The notes beneath the pieces were generated by a model. The model was not told the DNA's origin and did no database searches. It was given only the letters and a program-made list of their open reading frames with translations. Below are positions 1-9,905 of a stretch of DNA of 64,000 nucleotides, one piece after another. Source of the stretch: Annulohypoxylon bovei var. microspora (Eukaryota > Ascomycota > Sordariomycetes > Xylariales > Hypoxylaceae); assembly GCA_022836615.1 (NCBI GenBank), contig MU405320.1:1-64000 (forward strand). The letters are read 5' to 3'. Position 1 is the stretch's first letter. Each line of letters opens with the position of its first letter. The translations under genes and the position numbers were made by a program.

Positions 1-93
1 TCCAGAAATGCCTTATTCGCGGAGATAACGGAGTTAAATTTCTATGACACGAAAAAAATCACCCCGACACAATAACCCTCCTAAAGTTCGGGC
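1..93 (+). repeat. Left arm of a perfect 93 bp inverted repeat
   Basis: Bases 1-93 are the exact reverse complement of 9061-9153. The arm starts at the window edge with tccagaaatgcc and ends with aaagttcgggc, so it may continue to the left, outside the window. The composition is balanced and shows no C-to-T erosion, which fits a repeat too short to be a RIP target. Together the arms enclose the PHO89-type gene, an ankyrin remnant and a HET gene. They could be the terminal inverted repeats of one large element, or two copies of one transposon end facing each other. Confidence 0.95.
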
Positions 94-1051
94 AATTCAA
101 TTAATCAACCTTTTTCTCATTAACCACAAATTACATATCCAGTAATTCATCCCCACTTTCGTATGACACGTACCTAACATACCAACATACCTAAACACCT
201 AAGTTTTAACAGAGTTCTTTTCTTTCTTCTACTTTTCTTCCTGCCCTTACTTAGCCCAACTCCATTTGAGCAACCTTATGGCTCAGTAAATCATCCATAT
301 TGAATAACCAAACGTTAGTTGGAACTTGACAAGTCAAACTGTATTTACCTCCTTACCTTACTTGAGTAAGGGTTGTTTTATGAGGAAATGAGGATATTTA
401 GACGTTGGAAATGAGCTCCTACCCCGGGGGTATTCTTCCGAGCCGGAATAATTTAATTCCGATTTAGGGGCTTATCCCGCAGCACCGCCAATACATGTTA
501 ATTCTCAAATCATCACCACTTTGTTTCTAGTACCTAGGTCAAGTCTCGTAGCATATTCCTCGGAGTATTTTCATCTGGGTACCTTCAGTTGCCTGGAATT
601 GGTTGTTTTATGACTCTTGTAGTCACGGGCTTTAGTTTCAATTAGTTAGCCCTGACCAATAAGTCAAAATGAAGCACATGATTTTCAGTCTTCATTCTAC
701 TATTCAGTTATGAGGAGTCCTACTATTTGTTCCTTTTTAAATCCAAGCCGGGTCAAACTGTAGACCTGCGCTATTTATTGACATACTATAAGGATCGGAT
801 ATACTTCAATAGGGCTTACTGCATTAATCGAACCATCCCCTTTTCACCCGTACACCCTAAGCGTCCTCGTCCATATAACCATGCAAGTTGTCCGGCAACG
901 CTCTATGTGGTATCCATCTACCAACCCACGCAACCCTCGCACAGCAATCCAGTAAAATAACCCGAGGATCGACCGGTTCCTCTTCATAAAATCGAGTAAG
1001 TCTCCATTAATCGCGGGTGAGACTATTTTTTCTTCATTTCTGTAGGTATGT
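94..1051. other. Non-coding flank between repeat arm and phosphate transporter
   Basis: This stretch is moderately AT-rich single-copy-looking sequence. The open frames in it are short and have no recognisable domain. It should contain the 3' untranslated region of the minus-strand phosphate transporter next to it. I see nothing else I can support. Confidence 0.5.
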
Positions 1052-2998
1052 CTAGGGAGAAAAGTGAGGCGCGTTGATAAACAGCCCCATGAGAACGCCG
1101 CCGAGCGTCCCCGCAACGGGGATCGTCGCGATCCATGACAAGAGCAGCAGCCCCACGCGCTGGAAGTTCACCGCCTTGAGCGTGCCATTGCACAGGCCAA
1201 CACCGACCGTCGCGCCCGTGATGCACATGGACGTGGACACGGGCAGCGAGAACTGCGAGAACACGAGGACGGTGATGGCGGCGCCCATCTCCATGGAGCA
1301 GCCGCGGCTCGGCGAGTGGTACGTGATCTTGTTGCCCATGACCTTCATGATGTTGTAGCCATACGTGATGAGGCCGAGCGAGATGGTGGCCGAGAGCACG
1401 GCCAGCTGCCAGACGGGCACGGGCGCCTTGGCCGCCGCCGCGCTGCCCGTCGACCATGCGCTGTAGATGACGGCCCACGGCCCGACGCTGTTGCCGATGT
1501 CGTTGGCGCCGTGCGCGAACGACGCCGTGCACGCCGTCAGGATCTGCACGAAGCTGTACGTGTGCTCGACCTCGTTCGGGTACTTCTCCGCGTGCGCGTA
1601 CACGCGCTCCATGCGCCTGCCCTCGGGCGTCCCCGCTACCCCGCTCTGCGCCGCGTGGATGTCGTAGTGCAGGCCGTACAGCGCGCCACACACGACCATG
1701 GCCGGCACGCGCTTCGCCAGCATCTTGATGTTGTGCAGCTCGTACATCTCGCCGGCGCCTATCGGGTTGTCGCGGAGCGTGCGCATGGCCCAGCCCATGG
1801 GCCCCCGCGCGTTGAGGAGCTTGGCGTGCAGCTTGGACTCGCTCTGCGCGGCGATCTCCTTGTAGGTCGGCTGGCGGGCCTCGACGTCGACGGAGGTGGG
1901 CTTCTTCTCATCGGAGGCGGACGTGTTCTTGGACACGGGCTGGATCTCGGAGAGGGATTCGGGGTGGTGCGTGGAGGACGAGGAGTGCTTGGCCTCATCG
2001 TCCTGGACCACGGCGTAGTTAGGGACGGCGGCGTGGTCGGCTTGGTCGAGAACCGGACGCTTGAAGAGCAGGGGCCCGTAAACGAACATCCACCACTTGA
2101 CGCCGCGGTCCTTTCGGATGACCTTGGCGTGCACGTAAGGCACGAAGAAAAGAGCAGCGAGGAGCGCGACGCCACCACCGGTTCCCATAGTAACAGCGGC
2201 CACGTACCAACCGGCCTTTTTGTTTAAACCTAAGTTAGGAGAGCCCTTGTACACGATAGACAGCGTGCAGATGGTTCCAGCGATGAGGAAGAAGAACGGA
2301 GACGAGTACACGGCCCAGGGAACCGGGTTCTTGCGGACATGCACGAATAGCTTGATCAGCATGAAGATAGCAGCAGCAAAACCGCCGGAGATCACGGGGG
2401 CCATGCCTAAGCCGGCGAAGATGGCGCCGAGGCCCTTGCCGCCGTTCCAGCCCCACTCTACCTGCGAGGCACCGACAGTAGCAACGCCAACACCGGCTAC
2501 GGCGGAGATCAAAGAGTACGTGGAAGAGACGTGAGCGGAGTGACGCGTGCACCACATCACCCACGAGGAGGCGGCGGCGAGTGCGCACGTAAAGGCGAGC
2601 ATCTGGACGCCGGCGTTCTCGCGGAAGGCGGTGGTGGGGATGATGCCGTTCTTAATGGTTTCGGCTGTGCGGGCGCCGACTGTAATGGCGCCTAGCATCT
2701 CGAATACGGTGCCGAAGATCATGGCTTGTCTGTATGAGATAGACCGCGACGAGACGCTGGTGGCCCAGGAGTTTGCTACATCGTCTATGGGATGATTAGG
2801 ATCTGACTGGACGATTGCTTACGTAAAGATGTAGGTACTAGGGAAAGGAGAGTGTTTGATGTCTGATGTCTGATTTGGCTAGGACGAAAGATAAGGAGGG
2901 GAAAGAGGGAAGGACTTACTGGCTCCATTGTTGAAGGCATCGAGCATGGCAAACAAAGTGCCGATGACGAAAACGTAGGTGTACTGATCGAGAGCCAT
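1052..2998 (-). CDS. PHO89: Sodium/phosphate symporter, PHO89/PHO-4 type
   Basis: This plasma-membrane phosphate:sodium symporter belongs to the PiT/Pho-4 family. The model is complement(join(1052..2784, 2920..2998)), 603 aa, with one 135 bp intron (donor GTAAGT, acceptor TAG). Splicing restores the family signature NNGANDVANSWATSVSSR at about residues 23-40. The second copy of the signature, GANDIGNSVGPW, lies at about 452-463. The two repeats sit in hydrophobic halves separated by a hydrophilic loop (about 270-420) rich in Ser, Glu and Lys, as in fungal PHO89 proteins, and the length is typical. The ATG at 2998 is the only one upstream of the intron that keeps the first signature. Two CACGTG boxes upstream suggest control by a Pho4/NUC-1 bHLH factor during phosphate starvation. 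The gene lies inside the 93 bp inverted-repeat block. Confidence 0.95.
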
Positions 2999-3008
2999 TT
3001 TGACTTGA

Positions 3009-3014
3009 CACGTG
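3009..3014. promoter_or_regulatory. CACGTG box just upstream of the PHO89 start
   Basis: A palindromic CACGTG lies 11 bp upstream of the ATG, so it is probably in the 5' untranslated region or core promoter. CACGTG is the core site of Pho4/NUC-1 bHLH activators of phosphate-starvation genes. The match is seen; the function is inferred from the neighbouring gene. Confidence 0.45.
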
Positions 3015-5129
3015 AGTGTTAAGAGAATGGTCGTCGATGTCGTAAATGGATGGCTCGATGGCTCGTTGGTGTTCACTGGTTATCAAGGCACAACAAACAA
3101 GGGGAGGGAAGAAGATAGGAAGTGCGATAGGGAGATTATATACGTCCTACGTCCTACCTATCTCCACAGACCTCCAAGGCTTTTTTCTTTACCTCGCGTG
3201 GCCCTCACCGAGGCGTTAAAGCCCACTAGGTAACGTTTACCCTTCGCAAAGCATGATTTGTATGTACGTAGTGCAGCGCCGAGCAAGCCACTTTACTCTA
3301 CACTCGCAAGCGTCGCCCACCCCAGCCCAGAACCCAGGCCCCCTTGGCCTGCGCGCAACCTCCCGGGAAGCTTGTCTCGCGCCTCTTCATCGCTGAGGCA
3401 GATATCAGCCGTGCTTGGCGCAGCCTTGGCGGACAGCGAAAGAGGATGCCAATATCCGCGGCGATACGTGACGCTGTCGAATGGACGAACCTGGTTCGCC
3501 GCGAGATAGACGGCTGAGGCTCTTGGCGGGGGACAGCTCTCCAACGGACCCCAGGACCTGCGCCGACCAATCGAAGGCCCGGGATACCCCACGTGGGAAG
3601 ATCGACGGTCGTGAGCGGCTAACGGTGGACCATGGGGCCCCCTGCGCGCCCAGACGCCCGGGTACAAGCAGGCTAGGGGTCGTCGACGCTAACGAGACAT
3701 CGGTCCAACCCATTATCTAAGGGTCTGTCGCCTTCCTGCAACAGAAGGATTCTAGAACGAGGGACACAAACGGTCGCTCGTGATATATCCAATAAAGGGT
3801 CTGTTTGGTAATCGTAGCGCAGCCCTACGCCGAAAACACATGTGAGAAGAACTGTTGCAACGGCGTACTATGGCTTTAAGAGTAGGTACTTATTCATCTA
3901 CAATAGGTAAGATCTCGGAGTAGGTGGGGTCTGGTTTGAATTTCGATATTGATCAATTCGTTCTGCATGTGATACGTCAGCAATTTGAGATCGCGACTGC
4001 GCTGTCGCAGGATTCATTCACGCCACAGGTCGGAAAATTTCGTCTCCTTCCCGCTTGGCTCGTGGACAAAATACCTAGGTAGGTACTAGTGTCCGTCGAG
4101 CTGGGAAGTGGAAGTGTCAAAAAAAAAACGTGCTAATTGATATCTTGGCTGCTTGATAGCTCATACGATTGTGCTTTATCCGATGTTATTGTGGCTAATG
4201 AATCGAAGGATTCCAGAAATGTCTGAGGGGCTTACAATACCTAAGCAGCCAACTGCTTTTTACTTACAAGTGACATCAGTCATAAAAACGTGGGGTTATT
4301 ATTGTAAGTTAAAGCCACGAAAACACGTCTTTTGTTGATGATATTTCACTGTACACCGTCTTAATTCTAGGGAGGCGAAAATATTCCCTGGTGATCCCCA
4401 CCCTCGGCGTTTTCCAAGAACTTGAAGATTCGTACGCGATGGTTCGATATAAACCTATAAGAAAATTTGAGTCTTGGAAGTTTGATAATTTCAGCCAACG
4501 TCGTCGAAATCGTCGAAACAACATACGCCGAATCGCCACGTGCTTGTCTGGAGAGTGAGCTGCCAAGTGTTAAGGCGATTCCATTGTCTTTTTGGTCAAC
4601 TTGGCAAACCCGAGCCGCTTGGAGGTGGATATTGCGACGACTTAGTCGAGAACCTCGAAAGTTCACAGCGACGCCTTATCCGAAGCTAACAAAGACTAGT
4701 CTTACGTTAACCTATTTGAGAGAAAGCATGTTAAAAAACAGATTGCGCATGAAGCTTACTTACATAGATAAGATTGAAGTTAAGTGCCCCCTAACCTTGT
4801 CGTCCTATATAAATATGTCCAACGCAATTCTATATCAAGATAAGCTTAACTAATATATGTCAACTTAGGGAGAATAGATCTGGAACTTTTCTAATTTCAC
4901 CTATTTTCCACGAATATATATTTCTAAAAGCGATTTTCTAGATTTGTAAACCTTGGAAGTTTTCAAAACTCCCAAGTAAATTCAGGACCCTAAAGTCATA
5001 AATGATTGTCCAAAGTAGTCCTCACCGAGTGTATTCAACGTGGCCACCTACGACATCACGACATCCTCACCACCCATCTCATGCGCTTCATTATCCATCT
5101 GACTATGCTGGGGAGTTAGCTCTCTAGAC
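3015..5129. other. Promoter region and gene-free spacer
   Basis: From about 3250 to 3720 the sequence is GC-rich with overlapping open frames on both strands. None resembles a protein, so I read it as the PHO89 upstream region. From about 4100 the DNA becomes AT-richer. An open frame at 4467-4853 (plus) has no recognisable domain and I do not call it a gene. Confidence 0.5.
3590..3595. promoter_or_regulatory. Distal CACGTG box, PHO89 promoter
   Basis: The context CCACGTGGG lies about 590 bp upstream of the phosphate transporter start, inside a GC-rich segment (about 3250-3720). A CACGTG followed by GG is the high-affinity form known for yeast Pho4. Activity is inferred. Confidence 0.5.
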
Positions 5130-5520
5130 GAACAATGTTCTCCGTAGGTATATATGCTCAATATTTATCCCATACTCAACGAGAATGTCTAGTATCCCCG
5201 GACTATGCGTTCTTAGATCATCTCAGAGAACATGGTCGAAACATTCTCCAACCGAACTAGCATCGGCGCCATGCGTGAGAAGTATCCTGACCAATGACCA
5301 TAGACTCGCTTCCTACGAAACACGTTAGATGCAGCGGTTTACCAAACCCGACAATATCGCCCTCAGCATCGGTACCTACTGTGCTAGGATGATCCCTAGG
5401 ATGTCAGGAGACCCTTCCAATGCAACCGCTCCTTTACCTAACTTCGTCGAGCTAATTTGTGCACCTTCTTCGAGAAGATGTCCCATCGCACATAGAAACG
5501 TTGTGAAGCTGAAATGTAAC
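5130..5520 (-). pseudogene. Decayed ankyrin-repeat gene fragment
   Basis: On the minus strand one frame reads LVRILLTHGADASSVGE and, further on in the same frame, ILDILVEYGINIEH. A separate stretch reads GHLLEEGAQIS. These fit the ankyrin-repeat consensus (LLxxGAdxn). The frame is broken by several stop codons and has no start, so it is not functional as it stands. It lies between the phosphate transporter and the HET gene, on the same strand as both. Ankyrin repeats are common partners of HET and NLR-like genes in fungi. The assignment rests on three short repeat-like stretches. Confidence 0.5.
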
Positions 5521-6039
5521 TTAAATGGGACACTTCACATTTCCACCTAGTTCATTAGGAATTACACTATAACTAAGAAGCATCATGGTTATCTCTACCT
5601 TTTCTATTTCCTCTTAGCCCTAGCCTATTGATCCCTTAATAGGCGGGCTTAGCGAGTTACGTACAACTCAACTAATAAGCCTATTAACTTATTACTGCCG
5701 CTACTTCCCACTTAAATACTAGTTCGCTTCATGTTTTTTTTTAAAAAAAAAACAGGAGCTTGGCGAAGCACGTGACCTTAAAGGGGCGGTGACGATGTTC
5801 GTGATGCACAGTCTAAGAATATGGGTATGTACACCTATTTTATACGATTTATGATCAATTCAAGCTAATAGTATCATCAAATAGGCCGTAAAGTCAAAAT
5901 AATTGACTTGCTTCGCTTGATGGGAGTGCTGGATGAAGCTACCAGTCACGCCTTTCAGGCCACTACCTACCTGGGTACAAACTTGAATAGATTTAAACAG
6001 AAGTAGGTAGATGATTGGAACTAAGTCTTGAGAATAAAA

Positions 6040-7878
6040 TCAAACTAGCACTACATTGGCGCTTTCAGTACCTTCAGCGATGCCTTCCCCATGCATTATG
6101 CCATGAAGGTAGGTTTCGCCGATCAGTCGACGATCAGAAACGCCTGGCTCAGGCCGCAAAATAAACGGCACTCTCGAACCATCGATAACCCAAACCTCAT
6201 CTCCAGGCCGGATTGACGGATATGAAAATCCAAATCGTCCAGCCTTAGTTGTATAAAGAGCACGACCAGAGATTGTTGTGTTCACAGCTCCACGGTACTT
6301 TCTTGGAAGGCCCCATCCGTCTCCGTTATTCATAAGGGAAGACCATTGCGCATCCGTAGGCAGATCCGGTTCTGTGTCTCTGACGAGGCGCCAGATGAGA
6401 GACGTGTCTGGGTCGTCAATCACTTCGCCACACAGCAGACGCGAGAACTTGTCATCTAGCTTATCCTTGGTGAAGGACAAGTCTTCTCTAAGGCACAACT
6501 CATACCAGTTGTCTAGGAGGGCTTTCAGGTCGCTAGTCCAAAAACCATCACATCCTTTGCCCACTGCGCTCACTCGGTCAACTTGAACCCCTTTTAAATG
6601 GAGCTCACCACTCACGCCCGCGAGTCTTGCAATACCCTCTCTACCATTACAAGCATCAAATAAGGGGTACACTACAAACATACGTCGATTCTGAAGAAAG
6701 TTCTGGTCTCGGTTTAGATACGCATCGGAGAAATTTCGTGCCCAAGAGGGAAGACCGTGTTCCCTGCTATTGAATCCGTGACCGAAGAGGCATTGTAGGC
6801 TCCCATGCGACTCCGTAAGCATATTACGGAACGCGTTATAGAAGACCTCGCACACCGGCTTCGTGTAGTCGACCGGGTAATCAATGCTGTCACTTGGACT
6901 AAAAGACAGCAAAGACCATATTTTATCTCGGGGGTTTTGGCACTTTCGACTTGCGAAGGCTCGCTCAATCTCCTGGAATGTCTTGAAGAACCCATTGCCT
7001 AAGCGGGCGGACTCCAACTCCTCCACATCTCCCAGTATTGTATCAAAAGGTTGGATATCTTCGCTTGGTATGGCTTCGTGGGAGAACCCACAGCATTCGT
7101 CGGTATATGTGTAGATATGAGCGTTTCTCTTCACTCGGCTAAGGGTGATGTCATTCCAGTGGATCGAGAAGTCCCCAAACATGACGATTGCATCCGGTGG
7201 GAGAATCAATTCTTGCACAGTCCATGTGCGGGTCCACCATGGGCACCCAGCAATAAAGCTAAAGCTATCCCACAACGCTCGGAAGTCAGGATCTTTCGTA
7301 TCGCAAGTCCAAATTCCGGTAGACACATCACAACGATAACCTGGCAAGTCTTGATAATGTTTGTCGTCTCGGAAGTGCTCGAAGAGCGCGAACGGGCTAC
7401 GCTTCAAATCATTTGGATGGTTGGGACGACCAAGCCAAATGTAAACTTTTTCGCACTGCTTGTACAATTCAGCCATGAAGGACACCTGAAACGATTTTTC
7501 TCCAAGGTCCCATTGATTTATACAGACGGCATCAACCCAGATCATGATTGGCATATCTGCAGATCGAATATGTTGAAGTGCATCATATAGATTGATTGTA
7601 GCCTGGAATATTTCACCATTGATAGTAATGGGCTTTACGACATTTGCGTCACCCCAGGTATAGGACAGGGTGTTATATGGCGAAACCAGATTATTGAGGT
7701 CCATCTTTTCGATCGAGGCTGAGATAGGGTCATTCTTCGTTCCCGGTGAGAGCCTGAGCACCCGGCTCTCGAATGACCCCTGGCTGAGCGGTATATCGTG
7801 ATAGAAACGGAGCGATTTGTTTGCCATGATAGCATCATCGGGTTGAGGGAGAACCCTCAGATGCTCCGGCGCGGCCAT
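6040..7878 (-). CDS. HET-domain heterokaryon incompatibility protein
   Basis: This is a single-exon protein of 612 aa. The HET domain occupies about residues 65-225 and shows the three conserved blocks: YNTLSYTWGD (68-77), IWVDAVCINQWD (113-124) followed by EKxxQV, and WWTRTWTVQE (214-223). The C-terminal part has the module often found in fungal HET proteins, with RPGDEVWVIDGSRVPFILRP and then GETYLHGIMHGEG near the end. HET proteins trigger cell death when incompatible hyphae fuse, and related ones act in innate-immunity-like sensing; the trigger here is unknown. No NACHT, WD40 or transmembrane part is attached. Met18 is an alternative start; the upstream ATG at 7878 is chosen because the frame is open. 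The frame is intact, with no sign of RIP. Confidence 0.93.
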   Translation of the reverse strand: MAAPEHLRVLPQPDDAIMANKSLRFYHDIPLSQGSFESRVLRLSPGTKNDPISASIEKMDLNNLVSPYNTLSYTWGDANVVKPITINGEIFQATINLYDALQHIRSADMPIMIWVDAVCINQWDLGEKSFQVSFMAELYKQCEKVYIWLGRPNHPNDLKRSPFALFEHFRDDKHYQDLPGYRCDVSTGIWTCDTKDPDFRALWDSFSFIAGCPWWTRTWTVQELILPPDAIVMFGDFSIHWNDITLSRVKRNAHIYTYTDECCGFSHEAIPSEDIQPFDTILGDVEELESARLGNGFFKTFQEIERAFASRKCQNPRDKIWSLLSFSPSDSIDYPVDYTKPVCEVFYNAFRNMLTESHGSLQCLFGHGFNSREHGLPSWARNFSDAYLNRDQNFLQNRRMFVVYPLFDACNGREGIARLAGVSGELHLKGVQVDRVSAVGKGCDGFWTSDLKALLDNWYELCLREDLSFTKDKLDDKFSRLLCGEVIDDPDTSLIWRLVRDTEPDLPTDAQWSSLMNNGDGWGLPRKYRGAVNTTISGRALYTTKAGRFGFSYPSIRPGDEVWVIDGSRVPFILRPEPGVSDRRLIGETYLHGIMHGEGIAEGTESANVVLV

Positions 7879-9027
7879 ACTGACTTTCTATTTCAACAGC
7901 AGGATGTTGGACACAGCGCCACTCAGATCTAATGAAGCATGGGTCAGGCAGGGCTTGAGATTCAACAAATCATTCAACAAGATGATGCCTCGAATCTAAA
8001 AATACAAGTTAGAATGGTATAATTAGGTATGGAGTGTTCTTTTGCGTCTTTTTCTTCCCCCCCGCATGCTGTGTAACCTTCACGGTGATCTTGTTGGATA
8101 ATATCTCAGCCATATATACCTCCTACCTACTTACATGAGGAATTAACTTGCTCCTGCCATGTTTCAAGAACGTGATCGGTATGCAGTAGGTACATCAAGG
8201 ATCAGGCTACGAGCCTGATAAACCTGCTAGAGGCATAGACTTAATGTACAGGTCTTCCTCTACTTGGACAATGTGCAAGGGAAATTCGGCGACTCTTAGA
8301 GAACAAGGGCCCTCAAGTGTAAATGCGTCATAAAATGAAAGGTAAATACAATGGCTCGCCATCAACTTGTTAAATAGGTATTCATGAAAAATAATGAATG
8401 CCTACCTATGTAGGTAGGTACCTACCTAGGTAGCGAAGCCTCCTTTGTGAATATATGATAGCCTGGTAAGGGGCTTTAGGCTTCCCTACTAATATTCCTT
8501 GAAAACGATTCTTTATTAACCCAGGTAAGTTCTTGATAGTTAACTCTTGAAAAGTCTACACAAAGCTTCACAATTATAACAGGTTTATACCAAAGTAATT
8601 GTTGCATGGGTTTTTATAAAGGGTTTGAACTGAGTTCATTTATATTGAATGGTTAGGTACTTATGAATGCTTTTCTATCACCTTGCAAAAAGAGTGGTTA
8701 AAAGCGAGATATGGATGATCAGCTACAATGCAATGAGTCGGCGTTGGTGTTGGTAAAGATATGTGTCATTGCTTAAAGATCGTTGTCACGGTTTTACTGC
8801 AGCTTCTAAATAAATGCGTGGATCTTACCTAAATTGGTAGGTAATATTCAACCCTCTACATCTACAACACATAAGAAGTTGTCAGATATTAAAACCATTT
8901 CTTTGAGAAACGAAACTCTTTTGAGAAGTAGTATTATTAATATCGCTTATTTGGCAGATCTCGGTTGAACAGCTCTTAACAATGTTTTAATTGTAAATAG
9001 ACGACCCGCTTCAAATTCATTGTTAAT
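7879..9027. other. AT-rich spacer with TACCTA repeats
   Basis: No coding sequence was recognised. Around 8400-8432 there is a run of tacctacc/taggtagg palindromes, a low-complexity motif frequent in intergenic DNA of many filamentous ascomycetes. The 5' region of the HET gene is at the left end. Confidence 0.5.
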
Positions 9028-9060
9028 GAAGGCAATAGGTCACGTTGCTTTGCGTGTAAT
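9028..9060 (+). repeat. 33 bp sequence shared with 52645-52679
   Basis: The segment tgaaggcaataggtcacg, continuing to gtgtaat, recurs at 52645-52679 in the same orientation with one substitution and two inserted bases. Here it directly abuts the right arm of the 93 bp inverted repeat. It is probably a remnant of a dispersed element. Confidence 0.7.
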
Positions 9061-9153
9061 GCCCGAACTTTAGGAGGGTTATTGTGTCGGGGTGATTTTT
9101 TTCGTGTCATAGAAATTTAACTCCGTTATCTCCGCGAATAAGGCATTTCTGGA
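9061..9153 (-). repeat. Right arm of the perfect 93 bp inverted repeat
   Basis: This is the exact reverse complement of bases 1-93. It is followed at 9154-9180 by gatatcggccttcctaatg, which forms an imperfect palindrome with the end of the arm (ccgcgaataaggc against gccttcctaatgcgg), and then by the AT-rich island. The arm therefore marks the boundary between gene-bearing DNA and the island. Confidence 0.95.
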
Positions 9154-9345
9154 GATATCGGCCTTCCTAATGCGGTAATTTTTTAAAATCGAAAAAAATC
9201 GAAAATGTAAGGTAAATTATATACCTTATATAAAATAAAATAAAGTTTAAAATTAATAATAAAATCGAAATAAATCGATTTCAATTTTTTTAATTTTTTT
9301 AATTAATTATTTAAAAAGTTATAATTATTTAAAGTTTTTAAAAAA

Positions 9346-9440
9346 GATTACGTAAGCGCGCAATGGCCATATAAGGCCAAAAGGCTCAAAGTGCCGCCCG
9401 GGGTTTGGAGGTTTTGCTTATGTAAGCGAATTACGTAATC
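9346..9440. repeat. Small element with 10 bp inverted ends
   Basis: GATTACGTAA at 9346-9355 is mirrored by TTACGTAATC at 9431-9440. The 75 bp between them are much GC-richer than the surroundings and include aatggccatataaggcc. This may be a small foldback element or the edge of the GC-rich insert that follows. Confidence 0.4.
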
Positions 9441-9785
9441 AAGGGGAAAGGTTGGAGACCGGGGCTAGGGTTGAAGGTCCGGGGATGAGGGCTGGGGATG
9501 AGGGGTCGCTGGGGATCGGGGCCGCTGGGGATCGGGATGAGAAATCGGGGCTGGGATCGGGGTTGAAGGGGTTGAAGGGCCGGGGGTTGAAGGGGTTGAA
9601 GGGCCGGGGATGAAGGGCCGGGGATGAGGGTGCCCCGTACTGGAGGGTTAGGGGGATGGGGTTGAAGGGCTGGGGTTGAAGGGTTAGGGTTGAAGGTGAT
9701 CTTAAGGGTTGTACGGGGTTGTACGGGTGGTCCGTACTGGCGGCGGAGGGTTGAGGGCGGCGGGATGAGAGCGGCGGGATGAGCG
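9440..9785 (+). repeat. G-rich minisatellite at the island edge
   Basis: The plus strand is almost free of C outside ccgggg-type contexts and consists of variants of ggggatgagg and ggggttgaaggg. The block gttgaaggggttgaagggcc occurs twice in a row near 9565-9610. Several runs of four or more G at short spacing make G-quadruplex formation plausible. TTAGGG-like units (ggttagggttgaagg) occur near 9680, but it is not a telomere array. It is embedded in AT-rich DNA and has escaped erosion. Confidence 0.75.
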
Positions 9786-9905
9786 GTGATATTAAAGATT
9801 AAGTAAAAGATTACAATGCATGGGATTCGAACTTGGGCTGTTACAAGGTGGTCTGTGCGGGTGGGGAAAGTTCGGGTCTTATGTTCCCGGCACGGGGACC
9901 TCATG

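Noticed and set aside
1316..2227. 303-codon plus-strand frame
   Set aside because: It is the antisense shadow of the GC-rich phosphate transporter gene.
3293..3713. Overlapping frames in the GC-rich segment upstream of PHO89
   Set aside because: They are open on both strands because of GC content; there is no domain, and the position fits a promoter.
9810..9905. Minus-strand tRNA-like sequence with B box GTTCGAATCCC
   Set aside because: No T stem can form around the B box and no convincing A box or acceptor stem is present.
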